Source of the DNA: Peptostreptococcus russellii
Lineage (GTDB): Bacteria; Bacillota; Clostridia; Peptostreptococcales; Peptostreptococcaceae
Direction: 5' to 3'
Assembly: GCF_900110295.1 (NCBI RefSeq)
Contig: NZ_FODF01000001.1
Location: 62,001 to 126,000 of the forward strand
DNA length: 64,000 nt
Part shown: piece after piece, positions 1 to 8,638 of the stretch
How the letters are laid out: every line of letters starts with the position of its first letter
Position numbering within the stretch: the stretch's first letter is position 1
Made by a program: the position numbers and the translations under genes
The notes under the pieces: model-generated
What the model saw: only the letters and a program-made list of their open reading frames with translations
The model's database searches: none
What the model was told of the DNA's origin: nothing

Positions 1-144
1 AAGCCTCCTACTTTTACACTGTTTATAAATGATATAAAATTGACTCATTTCTCTTATACTAGATATCTTGAAAATAGACTTAGAGAAAACTTTGGCTTCG
101 AAGGGACTTCTATAAGAGTAGAGTATAAGCAGAAAAGAAGATAA
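1..144 (+). CDS. der: Ribosome-assembly GTPase Der (EngA), C-terminal fragment
   Basis: An open frame enters at the left edge and stops at 142-144. Its 47 residues, starting [11 protein letters not shown] and ending in a basic YKQKRR tail, match the end of the KH-like domain of Der, the double-GTPase needed for 50S subunit maturation. The piece [21 protein letters not shown] is typical of that family. The GTPase domains lie outside the window. plsY follows 16 bases later, the usual der-plsY-gpsA order in Clostridia, and this supports the call. Only the last tenth of the gene is visible. Confidence 0.85.
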   Translation, partial: KPPTFTLFINDIKLTHFSYTRYLENRLRENFGFEGTSIRVEYKQKRR

Positions 145-160
145 ATAAGGGGGAGGCAAA

Positions 161-772
161 GTGCTTTTATTATATGTTTTAGTAGCAATATTAGCCTATT
201 TAATAGGATGTATATCCAGTGCATATATAATTAGCAAAGCTTTATTTGGAGTAGATATTAGAACACAGGGTTCAAAGAATGCTGGAACTACAAATGCCTT
301 GAGGACATTTGGTTTTAAAGCTGGATTATTAACTTTTTTAGGAGACTATTTTAAGGGAACAATAGCAGTTCTTATTGCAATGTTTATAGCACATAAGGGA
401 CATTTAGATGTTGACCTTGCAAAATATATAGCGGCTTTGGCAGTAGTAGCAGGACACAATTGGCCGGTATTTCTAAAATTCAAGGGTGGCAAGGGAGTTG
501 CAACAACATACGGCGCTATGTTGGGTATAGCTCCTCTACCGACTCTTGCAAGTATGTTATTTTTTATAGTTTTAGTTCTTGTAACAAGATACGTTTCAGT
601 TGGATCTATATTTGGAGTGTGTCTTTTCCCAATTCTTATGTATATGAGAAGTGACTATATAGGAATATGGGTTTGTATACTTTTATCTATTTCTGTAATA
701 TATAAGCACAAAGAAAATATAAAAAGACTTTTAAAGGGTCAAGAGAGAAGACTGGAATTAAAGAAAAAATAA
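161..772 (+). CDS. plsY: Acyl-phosphate:glycerol-3-phosphate acyltransferase PlsY
   Basis: PlsY is the membrane enzyme that moves an acyl group from acyl-phosphate to glycerol-3-phosphate, the first step of phosphatidic acid synthesis. The 203-residue protein has the usual family length and about five hydrophobic segments. The three family motifs are visible: GCISSAYIISK near residue 16, GSKNAGTTNALRTFG at about 37-51, and GHNWPVFLKFKGGKG near 98-112. The start is GTG, chosen because GGGGGAGG lies just upstream at 149-156 and the next ATG would cut into the first membrane segment. gpsA, which makes its substrate glycerol-3-phosphate, follows after 48 bases. Confidence 0.96.
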   Translation: MLLLYVLVAILAYLIGCISSAYIISKALFGVDIRTQGSKNAGTTNALRTFGFKAGLLTFLGDYFKGTIAVLIAMFIAHKGHLDVDLAKYIAALAVVAGHNWPVFLKFKGGKGVATTYGAMLGIAPLPTLASMLFFIVLVLVTRYVSVGSIFGVCLFPILMYMRSDYIGIWVCILLSISVIYKHKENIKRLLKGQERRLELKKK

Positions 773-820
773 CCGAACGTAATGTAGACGAATAGGTCGT
801 ATTTCAAGGGAGGGTTATAT

Positions 821-1831
821 ATGAAAAAAGTATGTATGCTAGGTGCAGGAAGTTGGTCTACTGCTTTGGCTAAAGTACTTGATGACAATGGACACAATGT
901 CATCATGTGGGCAAGAAGAAGTGAACAGTGTGAGGAAATAAACAAAAATCATACTAATAAAAAGTATTTGGAAGATATTGTTTTAAGTGAAACTATAAAG
1001 GCAACTACAGATATTGAAGCTGCTATCAAAGGTGCAGAGTTAATAGTTCTAGGTGTCCCTTCACAACAAGTAAGAAGCATCTGCAAACAAATAAAACCAT
1101 ATATTTCAGAAAATCAGATAGTTGTAAATGTAGCAAAAGGTATAGAAAATAAAACAGGTAAGAGAATTTCTGAAATTTGCTCAGAAGAACTATCAAATAA
1201 CAAATATTGTATGCTTTCTGGTCCTTCACATGCTGAAGAAGTTTCAAGGGACATACCGACTGCAGTAGTTGCAGCTTCTGAATGTATAAAGACCTCTCAG
1301 CTTGTTCAAGATTATTTTATGAATAAAAATTTTAGAGTGTATACTAACAACGACTTAATAGGTGTTGAATTAGGCGGAGCTACAAAGAATATTATAGCTT
1401 TTGGTGCAGGTATATTAGATGGTCTAAACTATGGAGATAACTCTAAGGCAGCTCTTATGACTAGAGGTTTAACAGAAATCAGTAGATTTGGAGTTGCAAT
1501 GGGTGCAGAGTTATCCACATTCTCAGGTTTATCTGGAATAGGGGATCTTATAGTTACATGTACAAGTATGCATTCAAGAAATAGAAGAGCAGGTATTCTG
1601 ATGGGGAAAGGGTACACGCTTGAAGAAACAAAAGAAGAAATTCAGATGGTAGTAGAGGGTATCACAGCAACGATAGCCGTATATGAAAAATCAGTAGAAT
1701 TGGGCATAGAAATGCCTATTACTGAATGTATATATAGGGTTATAACTACAGATCTGGATCCAAAAGATGGGGTATATGAATTAATGACTAGGTCAAAAAA
1801 ACACGAAAACGAATATATCTTCAAAATATAA
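821..1831 (+). CDS. gpsA: Glycerol-3-phosphate dehydrogenase [NAD(P)+]
   Basis: GpsA reduces dihydroxyacetone phosphate to sn-glycerol-3-phosphate for phospholipid synthesis in the cytoplasm. At 336 residues it has normal length. The N-terminal Rossmann loop reads LGAGSWSTALA at residues 7-17, with Ser in place of the usual third Gly; small residues here are tolerated in the family. The substrate-binding stretch GGATKNIIAFGAG carries the catalytic lysine, and MTRGLTEISRFG follows. AGGGAGG precedes the ATG. The neighbour plsY consumes its product. In spore-formers spoIVA commonly lies just downstream; here yggS follows instead. Confidence 0.97.
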   Translation: MKKVCMLGAGSWSTALAKVLDDNGHNVIMWARRSEQCEEINKNHTNKKYLEDIVLSETIKATTDIEAAIKGAELIVLGVPSQQVRSICKQIKPYISENQIVVNVAKGIENKTGKRISEICSEELSNNKYCMLSGPSHAEEVSRDIPTAVVAASECIKTSQLVQDYFMNKNFRVYTNNDLIGVELGGATKNIIAFGAGILDGLNYGDNSKAALMTRGLTEISRFGVAMGAELSTFSGLSGIGDLIVTCTSMHSRNRRAGILMGKGYTLEETKEEIQMVVEGITATIAVYEKSVELGIEMPITECIYRVITTDLDPKDGVYELMTRSKKHENEYIFKI

Positions 1832-1872
1832 GATACAATTTTTAAAATAATACATACAATCTCGTAACTTTT

Positions 1873-1881
1873 TGATATAAT
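1873..1881 (+). promoter_or_regulatory. Possible extended -10 promoter for the yggS-divIVA unit
   Basis: TGATATAAT gives a perfect -10 hexamer at 1876-1881 with an upstream TG. No convincing -35 is present at the right distance (around 1853-1858 reads CATACA). It sits in the 135-base gap between gpsA and yggS, where the membrane-lipid genes give way to the division cluster. The AT-rich background makes chance matches easy, so this is a moderate call. Confidence 0.45.
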
Positions 1882-1966
1882 AATATATATGTAGTATTAT
1901 GCTTATTGAAAATTTATAGTTAATCGTATGTTTTTGACTAATACTATGATAGGAGTAGGTGGAAAT

Positions 1967-2665
1967 ATGAGTATAGCTAAAAATTTAGATAAGGTAAGAC
2001 AGAATATAAAGGATGTAGCTCAGAAATGTGGCAGAAAGCCAGAAGAAATTTTATTGCTTGGAGTTACCAAGACAGTGGACATAGATGTTGTTGAAGAAGC
2101 AATTGAGTTGGGAATTACTGATGTTGGAGAAAACAAACCTCAGGAGCTTACTAGAAAGTATGAAGCTATTGGGGATAAGGTAAAGTGGCATCAGATAGGT
2201 TCTCTTCAGACTAATAAGGTGAAGTATATTATAGATAAAGTTGAACTGATTCATTCATTAGATAGAATCAGTCTTGCTAAAGAAATACAAAAAAGAGCTG
2301 AAAAGGAAGATTTAGATATAAATTGTCTTGTTCAGGTGAATGTATCAAAAGAAGAATCAAAGCACGGAATCTATAAGGAAGATGTTGAGAACTTTATTAG
2401 GGAATGTTCTTCAAACTATGATAGAATAAAGATAAAGGGATTAATGACAATGGCACCATTTGATGCTAGCAGAGAGGAAATCAGATCGGTTTTCAAAGAT
2501 TTGAAAGATTTATCTGTAAAGATTTCAGATATGAACATTGATAATGTAGAAATGAAAGAACTTTCAATGGGTATGAGTGGAGATTATGAAATAGCTATAG
2601 AAGAAGGAGCAACAATTGTCAGAATAGGTACATCCATTTTTGGAAAGAGAAACTATAACAAATAA
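1967..2665 (+). CDS. YggS/YlmE family PLP-homeostasis protein
   Basis: This is the small fold-type III pyridoxal-phosphate protein (PLPBP family) that buffers free PLP and has no known enzyme reaction. The PLP lysine is in LLGVTKTVD (about Lys35). Further family motifs are GENKPQEL, WHQIGSLQTNK, VNVSKEESKHG, MTMAP and the C-terminal ELSMGMSGDYEIAI followed by VRIGTSIFG. An ATG 39 bases upstream (1928) is in frame, but it lacks a ribosome binding site, while AGGAGTAGGTGG lies just before 1967. The start at 1967 gives 232 residues, the usual length. The yggS-sepF-yggT-ylmH-divIVA order is the classical Gram-positive dcw-flanking cluster. Confidence 0.93.
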   Translation: MSIAKNLDKVRQNIKDVAQKCGRKPEEILLLGVTKTVDIDVVEEAIELGITDVGENKPQELTRKYEAIGDKVKWHQIGSLQTNKVKYIIDKVELIHSLDRISLAKEIQKRAEKEDLDINCLVQVNVSKEESKHGIYKEDVENFIRECSSNYDRIKIKGLMTMAPFDASREEIRSVFKDLKDLSVKISDMNIDNVEMKELSMGMSGDYEIAIEEGATIVRIGTSIFGKRNYNK

Positions 2666-2691
2666 AAAGGGACATTGCTAGGAGGTAAATT

Positions 2692-3198
2692 ATGGCAGGT
2701 TTTAAAGATAAAATGGGAAAATTAAAAGACTGGATGATAACAGACGACGAAAATGCTGAAGAAGAATACGATGCGTATGAAGAAGAGTATGAAGATTCAT
2801 ATGATGACTATGAAGACAATTATGAAGAATATGATGATGAACCAGAAGATTTAGGAATTTCATATTCATCAAGTTCTACAAGTAGAGTGGCTGACTATCC
2901 AGCTCACAATCAGATGAAAGTTTTAATAGTTGAACCAAGGGTTTATGACGATGCTCAGATGATAGCAGATCATTTAAAGATGAGAAAAACTGTAATAGTA
3001 AACTTTGAGAAAGTTACACAGCAGAGTACAAAGAAATCCATTTTCAACTTTATGAATGGGGCAGTTTATGTTCTTGATGGAAGTATTCAGGAAGTTTCAA
3101 AGTCAATATTCATACTTGCACCTAAGAATGTTGATATAGATTCAAGTATGAAGAAGGAATTAGAAAGTAAAGCAAGCTTCCCTTGGCAAGCTAGATAG
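2692..3198 (+). CDS. sepF: Cell division protein SepF
   Basis: SepF is the FtsZ-associated membrane anchor that forms rings and bundles FtsZ filaments. The 168-residue protein starts MAGFKDKMGKLKDWM, the amphipathic membrane-binding helix typical of SepF. A very acidic Asp/Glu/Tyr-rich linker follows at about residues 20-55. The globular SepF core begins near residue 80 (VLIVEPRVYDDAQMIADHL) and includes VNFEKV, FMNGAVYVLDGS and IFILAPKNVDI. AGGAGG lies six to seven bases before the ATG. It is co-directional and closely spaced with yggS and yggT. Confidence 0.96.
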   Translation: MAGFKDKMGKLKDWMITDDENAEEEYDAYEEEYEDSYDDYEDNYEEYDDEPEDLGISYSSSSTSRVADYPAHNQMKVLIVEPRVYDDAQMIADHLKMRKTVIVNFEKVTQQSTKKSIFNFMNGAVYVLDGSIQEVSKSIFILAPKNVDIDSSMKKELESKASFPWQAR

Positions 3199-3215
3199 TT
3201 AACAAGGAGAGAAAA

Positions 3216-3473
3216 ATGAGTATATTAAAAGTTGCATTGCAATATTTAATAAACATCATAGTTTGGGTAATTATAGCAAAGTCCATATTATCCTGGTTTC
3301 CTGGAGCACAGGATAGTAAACTTTATACGGTTTTAGATGATTTTACAGAACCAGTTGAAGGTCCTATAAGAATGGTTTTCGGAAAGTATATGTCCGGTCC
3401 TTTTGATTTCACTCCGATGATTGCCATTATTTTTCTTATGATTATCGGCGGTTTAGTGTCGAGATTTTTATAG
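3216..3473 (+). CDS. YggT/YlmG family small membrane protein
   Basis: This 85-residue integral membrane protein has two hydrophobic segments (about residues 5-27 and 65-83) separated by a soluble loop. The family signature is the AKSILSWFPG stretch and the DFTEPVEGPIR motif. YggT proteins are encoded beside sepF across Gram-positives and have been linked to division and osmotic tolerance, but their molecular function is not settled. An AAGGAGAG site precedes the ATG. The gene ends seven bases before ylmH, consistent with translational coupling. Confidence 0.9.
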   Translation: MSILKVALQYLINIIVWVIIAKSILSWFPGAQDSKLYTVLDDFTEPVEGPIRMVFGKYMSGPFDFTPMIAIIFLMIIGGLVSRFL

Positions 3474-3480
3474 GTGACAT

Positions 3481-4266
3481 ATGGATAAACTAAGGGTTAC
3501 AAATCATATAACTGATGATGATTTAAGAATAAAAATGTATAAAGTTGTTGATATTTGTAATATAGTATTAAAAAACTATGATATAAGACAGACGGAATTT
3601 TTGAATCCATTTGAAGTGAAAAATGCAGTTGCTATTGTCAATTCAGAACAGGATTTGTCGTGCAGAGTCGATGGCGGATATGACGGCGCTGAAAGGTCGG
3701 TAGTGTCAATATATCCATACTATATGGAAATAGAAGAAGACGATACAGAGATTAGATTTCTGCAAATTGAAGGCAATTTTAAATTTTCATCAGTATCCCA
3801 TAGGGATTACTTAGGTTCTTTGATGGGATTAGGAATCAAAAGGGAAAAAATAGGTGATATATTAGTACATGACGACTATTGTCAGATAATTACTGATGCA
3901 GATATTGCCGATTATATAATTTACAATTTGACCAAAGTTTCTAATAACACTGTTAAGGTAAGAGAGATAGATAGAAATGAGTTAGGGATAGGAAGTAAAA
4001 ACTTTGAAGAAAAATCTCATACTGTTTCATCTCTTAGGACAGATAATATTATATCCTCAGTGTTTAATATGTCTAGACAGAAGGCAGTTAAGTTGATAGA
4101 AGCAGGTTTTGTAACTGTGGATTATGAAAAGATTGAGAAACCGTCATTTATTGTTCCAGAAGGGGCAGTAGTATCAGTTAGGAAAAAAGGTAAATTTATC
4201 TTAAGTGAGGTCGGTGACCTGACAAGAAAAGATAAGGTGAAAATAAAAACAAAAAAATTCGTATAG
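3481..4266 (+). CDS. YlmH family S4-domain RNA-binding protein
   Basis: YlmH proteins carry an S4 RNA-binding domain at the C-terminus and belong to the division cluster next to divIVA; recent work on the Bacillus homologue connects them with stalled 50S-peptidyl-tRNA complexes. In this 261-residue protein the N-terminal region contains the family piece SHRDYLGSLMGLGIKREKIG near residues 106-125. The S4 domain runs from about 185 to 240 (SSVFNMSRQKAVKLIEAGFV). The ATG follows a short GGTGAC site that overlaps the end of yggT. Confidence 0.92.
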   Translation: MDKLRVTNHITDDDLRIKMYKVVDICNIVLKNYDIRQTEFLNPFEVKNAVAIVNSEQDLSCRVDGGYDGAERSVVSIYPYYMEIEEDDTEIRFLQIEGNFKFSSVSHRDYLGSLMGLGIKREKIGDILVHDDYCQIITDADIADYIIYNLTKVSNNTVKVREIDRNELGIGSKNFEEKSHTVSSLRTDNIISSVFNMSRQKAVKLIEAGFVTVDYEKIEKPSFIVPEGAVVSVRKKGKFILSEVGDLTRKDKVKIKTKKFV

Positions 4267-4278
4267 GAAGTGATATTA

Positions 4279-4926
4279 ATGATTACACCAGAAGAAATAA
4301 GTGAAAAAGAATTCAAAAAAGGTTTCAGAGGATATAGTGAAGAAGAAGTTGATATATTCCTAGACCAAGTTAAAGAAGATTATGAAGCTTTAGTAAAAGA
4401 AAACGAAGCTGTTAAAGAAAAAATATCAATGTATAAAGAACAAGTAAGTAAGTACTCAAGTATTGAGGAAACTTTAAAGGAAACATTGATCACTGCTCAG
4501 AGTGCAGCTGAAGACACTACAAGTGCCGCTAATAAGAAGGCTAGAGTAATTGTTCAAGAGGCTGAACTTCAGGCAAAGCAGATAATTGACAATGCAAACA
4601 ACAAGGTAATAGAAATAAGAAATGAATATGAAGCATTGGTTAAGGAATTCAAGGTATTTAGAATTAAGTTTAAGTCATTACTTGAAGATGAAATGCAGAA
4701 TGTAGATGATATATTCAGCGATTCAGTACAGGAACATGACGCATTTAACCAAGTTCATAATCCGACAACTTACGAAGCTACAGGCACTATGAGAATGTCT
4801 GTACTTGAAGATGTTCAGGAAGAAGAAGAAATTAATACTATGGGAATAAAGACTGCAGAAGATGTTCAGGAAGAAGCTGCTGAAGATACAACAGGTTCTC
4901 CAGAAGATATCTTTAAGATAAAATAG
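4279..4926 (+). CDS. divIVA: DivIVA domain cell-pole/septum protein
   Basis: DivIVA coiled-coil proteins bind curved membrane at the septum and poles and recruit division or growth factors. The conserved N-terminal domain is clear: MITPEEISEKEF, then FRGYSEEEVDIFLD. A heptad-rich coiled coil runs from about residue 25 to 140. The tail is acidic, with two near-copies of EDVQEE(E/A). An in-frame GTG at 4270 would add three residues, but DivIVA proteins begin at this MxTP sequence and AGGAAGTG is well placed for the ATG at 4279, giving 215 residues. It is the last gene of the yggS cluster. Confidence 0.95.
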   Translation: MITPEEISEKEFKKGFRGYSEEEVDIFLDQVKEDYEALVKENEAVKEKISMYKEQVSKYSSIEETLKETLITAQSAAEDTTSAANKKARVIVQEAELQAKQIIDNANNKVIEIRNEYEALVKEFKVFRIKFKSLLEDEMQNVDDIFSDSVQEHDAFNQVHNPTTYEATGTMRMSVLEDVQEEEEINTMGIKTAEDVQEEAAEDTTGSPEDIFKIK

Positions 4927-5032
4927 TTAAAAGTTTAGAAAATATCCTGCTTTTAAATATTAGAAGTCAGAGTTTAATTCTTAATAGTTTAGTATTAAAA
5001 AATTAAAATTTTTTGAAAATAGCAAAAAACTA

Positions 5033-5061
5033 TTGACGATTTGTTTCTTTTAACATATAAT
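5033..5061 (+). promoter_or_regulatory. Promoter of the ileS T-box transcript
   Basis: TTGACG at 5033-5038 and TATAAT at 5056-5061 are separated by exactly 17 bases. Transcription would begin about 5068, just ahead of the T-box leader, which is the expected arrangement. Confidence 0.88.
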
Positions 5062-5081
5062 CAATAGCAAATGATTTATAA

Positions 5082-5328
5082 AAGCGATGATGAAGAAAAG
5101 TAATATATATTAACCTTCAAGCGAATCGGGTTTGGTGTGAGCCGATAAGGAGCGTATATGTGAATATCACTTCTGAGCAGAAAGCCGAAAGTCTATGACG
5201 ATTAAGCCTACCGGGTGGTTCCGATAGAGACTAAAGAGTGTCTGAATAAGTATTTTTATATTTTTCAGAAACTAGGGTGGTAACGCGATTTTAACTCGTC
5301 CCTTGCATTGCAAGGTGACGAGTTTTTT
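5082..5328 (+). promoter_or_regulatory. T-box riboswitch, isoleucine specifier, controlling ileS
   Basis: This leader RNA senses uncharged tRNA-Ile. Stem I features are present: AGTA at 5099-5102, the apical GGTGTGAGCC at 5134-5143, and a specifier loop GAATATCACTTCTGAGC in which the triplet ATC at 5166-5168 (followed by A) is an isoleucine codon. The T-box core AGGGTGGTAACGCG is at 5274-5287, with UGGU able to pair with the tRNA ACCA end. A rho-independent terminator (5293-5328) follows and would compete with the antiterminator. The next gene is isoleucyl-tRNA synthetase, which agrees with the specifier. Confidence 0.96.
5293..5328 (+). terminator. T-box regulatory terminator of the ileS leader
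   Basis: AACTCGTC (5293-5300) pairs with GACGAGTT (5317-5324), and CCTTGC (5301-5306) pairs with GCAAGG (5310-5315). Six T residues follow. It overlaps the region where the T-box antiterminator would form, so it is a conditional terminator. Confidence 0.93.
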
Positions 5329-5393
5329 ATTTTATCTGGATTTATTTTAATAGCTAGATACTAGAAAATATAATTTTTATAAAGGAGAAAAAT

Positions 5394-8300
5394 ATGGAAA
5401 AAGAATTAGTATTCGAAACGCTTTATGATGGCAGTGTATCAGAAGCGGAAGTTGAAACTTTGAAAAGATGGCAAGAAGATAATATTCTTGAAAAAGTTCT
5501 TGAAAAAGGTAAGAATGATCCAACATATGTATTTTTTGAAGGACCTCCTACAGCAAATGGAAATCCTGGTATACATCATGTAATATCAAGAACACTTAAA
5601 GACTGGGTATGTAGATATAAGACAATGAGTGGTTATAGAGTGCCTAGAAAGGCTGGTTGGGATACTCATGGTCTTCCAGTTGAGCTTCAAGTTGAAAAGG
5701 AATTAGGATTATCAGATAAAAAGGCAATAGAAGATTATGGTATAGAAGAATTCTGTGAAAGATGTAGAAATTCTGTATTTACATATGAAAAACAGTGGAG
5801 ACAGATGACTGAAAGAATGGCATATGCAGTTGACTTAGATAATCCATACATTACACTAGATAATAACTATATAGAAACTCTTTGGTGGATACTTGATAAA
5901 TTTAATAAGGAAGGTTTATTATACGAAGGACATAAGATACTTCCATATTGCCCAAGATGTGGAACTGGACTTGCTTCACATGAAGTTGCACAGGGATACA
6001 AGGAAGTAAAGACTAATACATTAGTTGCTAAGTTTAAGAAGAAGGGTACAGAAAATGAGTACTTCCTAGCATGGACAACTACTCCTTGGACATTACCTTC
6101 TAACGTTGCTTTAACTGTAAATCCTGATATAGAATATATAAAGGCTGAGAAAGATGGAGAGTTCTATTACTTAGCTAAGGCACTAGCAGATAAGCACTTA
6201 GGTGAAGGCGAATATGAAGTTGTAGAAACAATGAAGGGTAAGGACTTAGAATATCAGGAATACGAACAGTTGATGCCATTTGTTGATGTCGATGGAAAGG
6301 CATTTTTCATTACTTGTGGAGACTATGTTACAGTAACAGACGGTACTGGTATAGTACATTCAGCTCCTGCATTTGGTGAAGATGACTATACTATGGGTAG
6401 AAAATATTCACTTCCATTTGTTCAACCAGTAGATAGTGAAGGTAAGTTTACTGCTACTCCTTGGGAAGGTAAGTTTGTTATGGAAGAAGGACTTGATGTA
6501 GAAATAATCAAGTGGCTTGCAAAAGAAAACAAATTATTCTCTAAGGAAAAGATAGCACATAACTATCCACACTGCTGGAGATGTTCAACACCTCTTGTAT
6601 ACTATGCAAACCCTGGTTGGTACATAGAAATGACTAAGCTTAAAGACAAGCTTATAGAAAATAATAATGGTGTAAACTGGTTCCCAGAATTCGTTGGTCA
6701 GGGAAGATTTGGAAACTGGCTAGAAGAGTTAAAGGACTGGGCTATATCAAGAACAAGATACTGGGGTACTCCACTACCTGTATGGAAGTGTGAATGTGGA
6801 AATAAGACAACAGTAGGTTCAAGACAGGAATTAGCAGATTTAGCAATAGAAGATGTTGATCCAGAAACAATAGAACTTCATAGACCTCATATAGACAGAG
6901 TACATCTTAAATGTTCTGAATGTGGAAAGCCAATGACAAGAGTTACAGAAGTAATAGATTGTTGGTTTGACTCAGGAGCAATGCCATTTGCTCAGTGGCA
7001 TTTCCCATTTGAACATCAGGACGATTTTGATACTTTATTCCCTGCAGACTACATTGCAGAAGGTATAGACCAAACAAGAGGATGGTTCTACTCACTACTT
7101 GCAGTATCAACATTTGTGACAGGAAAATCTCCATACAAAAACGTACTTGTTACAGACTTAGTTCTTGACAAAGATGGAAAGAAAATGTCAAAGTCAAAGG
7201 GGAATACTATTAACCCATTTGAAATGTTTGACAAATATGGTGCTGATGCCTTAAGATGGTATCTTCTATATGTATCTCCACCATGGACTCCATTAAGATT
7301 TGATGAAGATGGATTAAAGGAAATAATGTCTAAGTTTGTAGGAACTTTAAAGAATACATATAACTTCTTTACACTATATGCAAACACAGATAAACTAAAT
7401 CCAAGAGACTTCTTTGTTGAATATGATCAGAGACCAGAGTTAGATAGATGGATACTTTCTAAGTTCAATAACTTAAAGAAGGAAATAGAAGAAAATCTTG
7501 AAATATTTGAAGTAAATAAGTCAATCAGAAGAATGACAGATTTCTTAAATGATGACTTATCAAACTGGTATATCAGAAGATCTAGAAGAAGATTCTGGGA
7601 AACTGAATTAAATGAAGATAAGAAGTCAGTATATAATACTACTTACGAAATACTTACTGAATACTGCAAGCTAATAGCTCCATTTGCACCATATCTATCA
7701 GAAGAAATGTATAGAAAGCTAACTGGTGAATATTCAGTTCACTGTGCTGACTATCCAAGATGCAATGAAGCATTAATAGATGAAGCACTTGAAGAAAAGA
7801 TGGATCTTACAAAGAATCTTGTAACTTTAGGTAGAGCTGCAAGAGAAAATTCAAAGATAAAGGTAAGACAGCCAATTTCTGAAGTACTTATAGATGGTAA
7901 GTATGAAGAACTTATATCAGATCTTGTAGAACTTATTAAGGAAGAATTAAATGTTAAGGAAGTGAAGTTTGTAAAGGATCTTAGCGAATATATGAACTTT
8001 ACACTAAAGCCTAACTTTAAGGTTCTTGGACCAGTTCTAGGAAAGAATGTAAATAAGTTTGGAAAGCTATTATCAACTCTTGATGCACATGAAGTTGTAG
8101 CTAAAGTTGAAGCTGGAGAAAAGGTAAAAGTTGACCTTGATGGAAATGATTTTGAATTTGGATATGATGATATCTTAATCAATATTGAATCTAAGCCAGG
8201 ATTTAATGTTGCAATGGAAAACAATCTATTTGTAATTCTTGAAACAGTTCTAACTGAAGAATTAATTCAGGAAGGTCTTGCAAGAGAATTTGTATCAAAG

Positions 8301-8516
8301 GTTCAGCAGATGAGAAAGTCAAGTGGATTTGAAGTGCTTGATAATATCAATATTTATTACAGTGGTGATGAAGAAATAGATAAGGCTGTAGCAGCTTTTG
8401 ATGAATATATTAAAAATGAAACTCTTGCAGTGAAAGTTGAAAAAACAGAAGCTCAAGATATGGAAATACAGAATTTAAACGATCATGAAACAAAAATGAA
8501 AGTTGAAAGAGTATAA
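5394..8516 (+). CDS. ileS: Isoleucyl-tRNA synthetase, long (type 2) form
   Basis: This class I synthetase charges tRNA-Ile and edits valine. It has 1040 residues, about 100 more than the common bacterial form. The HIGH-box region reads GPPTANGNPGIHHVISR near residues 50-66, and the KMSKS loop is KKMSKSKGN near 595. The editing domain contains WTTTPWTLPSN. Cys pairs lie in CPRCG (about 190), CECG and CSECG (about 465-510), and an anticodon-binding domain with a long tail follows. Length and motif pattern resemble the eukaryote-like IleRS group, often less sensitive to mupirocin; I infer the subtype and cannot test it here. It stands alone behind a T-box. Confidence 0.97.
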   Translation: MEKELVFETLYDGSVSEAEVETLKRWQEDNILEKVLEKGKNDPTYVFFEGPPTANGNPGIHHVISRTLKDWVCRYKTMSGYRVPRKAGWDTHGLPVELQVEKELGLSDKKAIEDYGIEEFCERCRNSVFTYEKQWRQMTERMAYAVDLDNPYITLDNNYIETLWWILDKFNKEGLLYEGHKILPYCPRCGTGLASHEVAQGYKEVKTNTLVAKFKKKGTENEYFLAWTTTPWTLPSNVALTVNPDIEYIKAEKDGEFYYLAKALADKHLGEGEYEVVETMKGKDLEYQEYEQLMPFVDVDGKAFFITCGDYVTVTDGTGIVHSAPAFGEDDYTMGRKYSLPFVQPVDSEGKFTATPWEGKFVMEEGLDVEIIKWLAKENKLFSKEKIAHNYPHCWRCSTPLVYYANPGWYIEMTKLKDKLIENNNGVNWFPEFVGQGRFGNWLEELKDWAISRTRYWGTPLPVWKCECGNKTTVGSRQELADLAIEDVDPETIELHRPHIDRVHLKCSECGKPMTRVTEVIDCWFDSGAMPFAQWHFPFEHQDDFDTLFPADYIAEGIDQTRGWFYSLLAVSTFVTGKSPYKNVLVTDLVLDKDGKKMSKSKGNTINPFEMFDKYGADALRWYLLYVSPPWTPLRFDEDGLKEIMSKFVGTLKNTYNFFTLYANTDKLNPRDFFVEYDQRPELDRWILSKFNNLKKEIEENLEIFEVNKSIRRMTDFLNDDLSNWYIRRSRRRFWETELNEDKKSVYNTTYEILTEYCKLIAPFAPYLSEEMYRKLTGEYSVHCADYPRCNEALIDEALEEKMDLTKNLVTLGRAARENSKIKVRQPISEVLIDGKYEELISDLVELIKEELNVKEVKFVKDLSEYMNFTLKPNFKVLGPVLGKNVNKFGKLLSTLDAHEVVAKVEAGEKVKVDLDGNDFEFGYDDILINIESKPGFNVAMENNLFVILETVLTEELIQEGLAREFVSKVQQMRKSSGFEVLDNINIYYSGDEEIDKAVAAFDEYIKNETLAVKVEKTEAQDMEIQNLNDHETKMKVERV

Positions 8517-8530
8517 GCTTTACTAAAAAA

Positions 8531-8564
8531 AATACCCAGAAAACTCGGTTTTCTGGGTATTTTT
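8531..8564 (+). terminator. Rho-independent terminator of ileS
   Basis: A perfect 13-bp stem, AATACCCAGAAAA (8531-8543) with TTTTCTGGGTATT (8549-8561), closes a CTCGG loop and is followed by a T-run. It starts 14 bases after the ileS stop. Confidence 0.95.
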
Positions 8565-8638
8565 AAAAATTAATAAATATAGTTTTTATATAATTTTAAA
8601 AGAGTATTTTTTGAGATAGCCTTTATTAAGGAGGAAAT

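Noticed and set aside
2740-2860. GAAGAATATGATGAC-like repeats in sepF
   Set aside because: They only encode the acidic Glu/Asp/Tyr linker typical of SepF and are not a DNA repeat with separate function.
4927-5032. Terminator directly after divIVA
   Set aside because: Only weak AAAAG/CTTTT pairing is present with no T-run; no convincing hairpin before the ileS promoter.
7751-8224. A 157-codon minus-strand open frame
   Set aside because: Antisense shadow of ileS with a Ser/Thr/Phe-rich product, no recognisable domain and no binding site.
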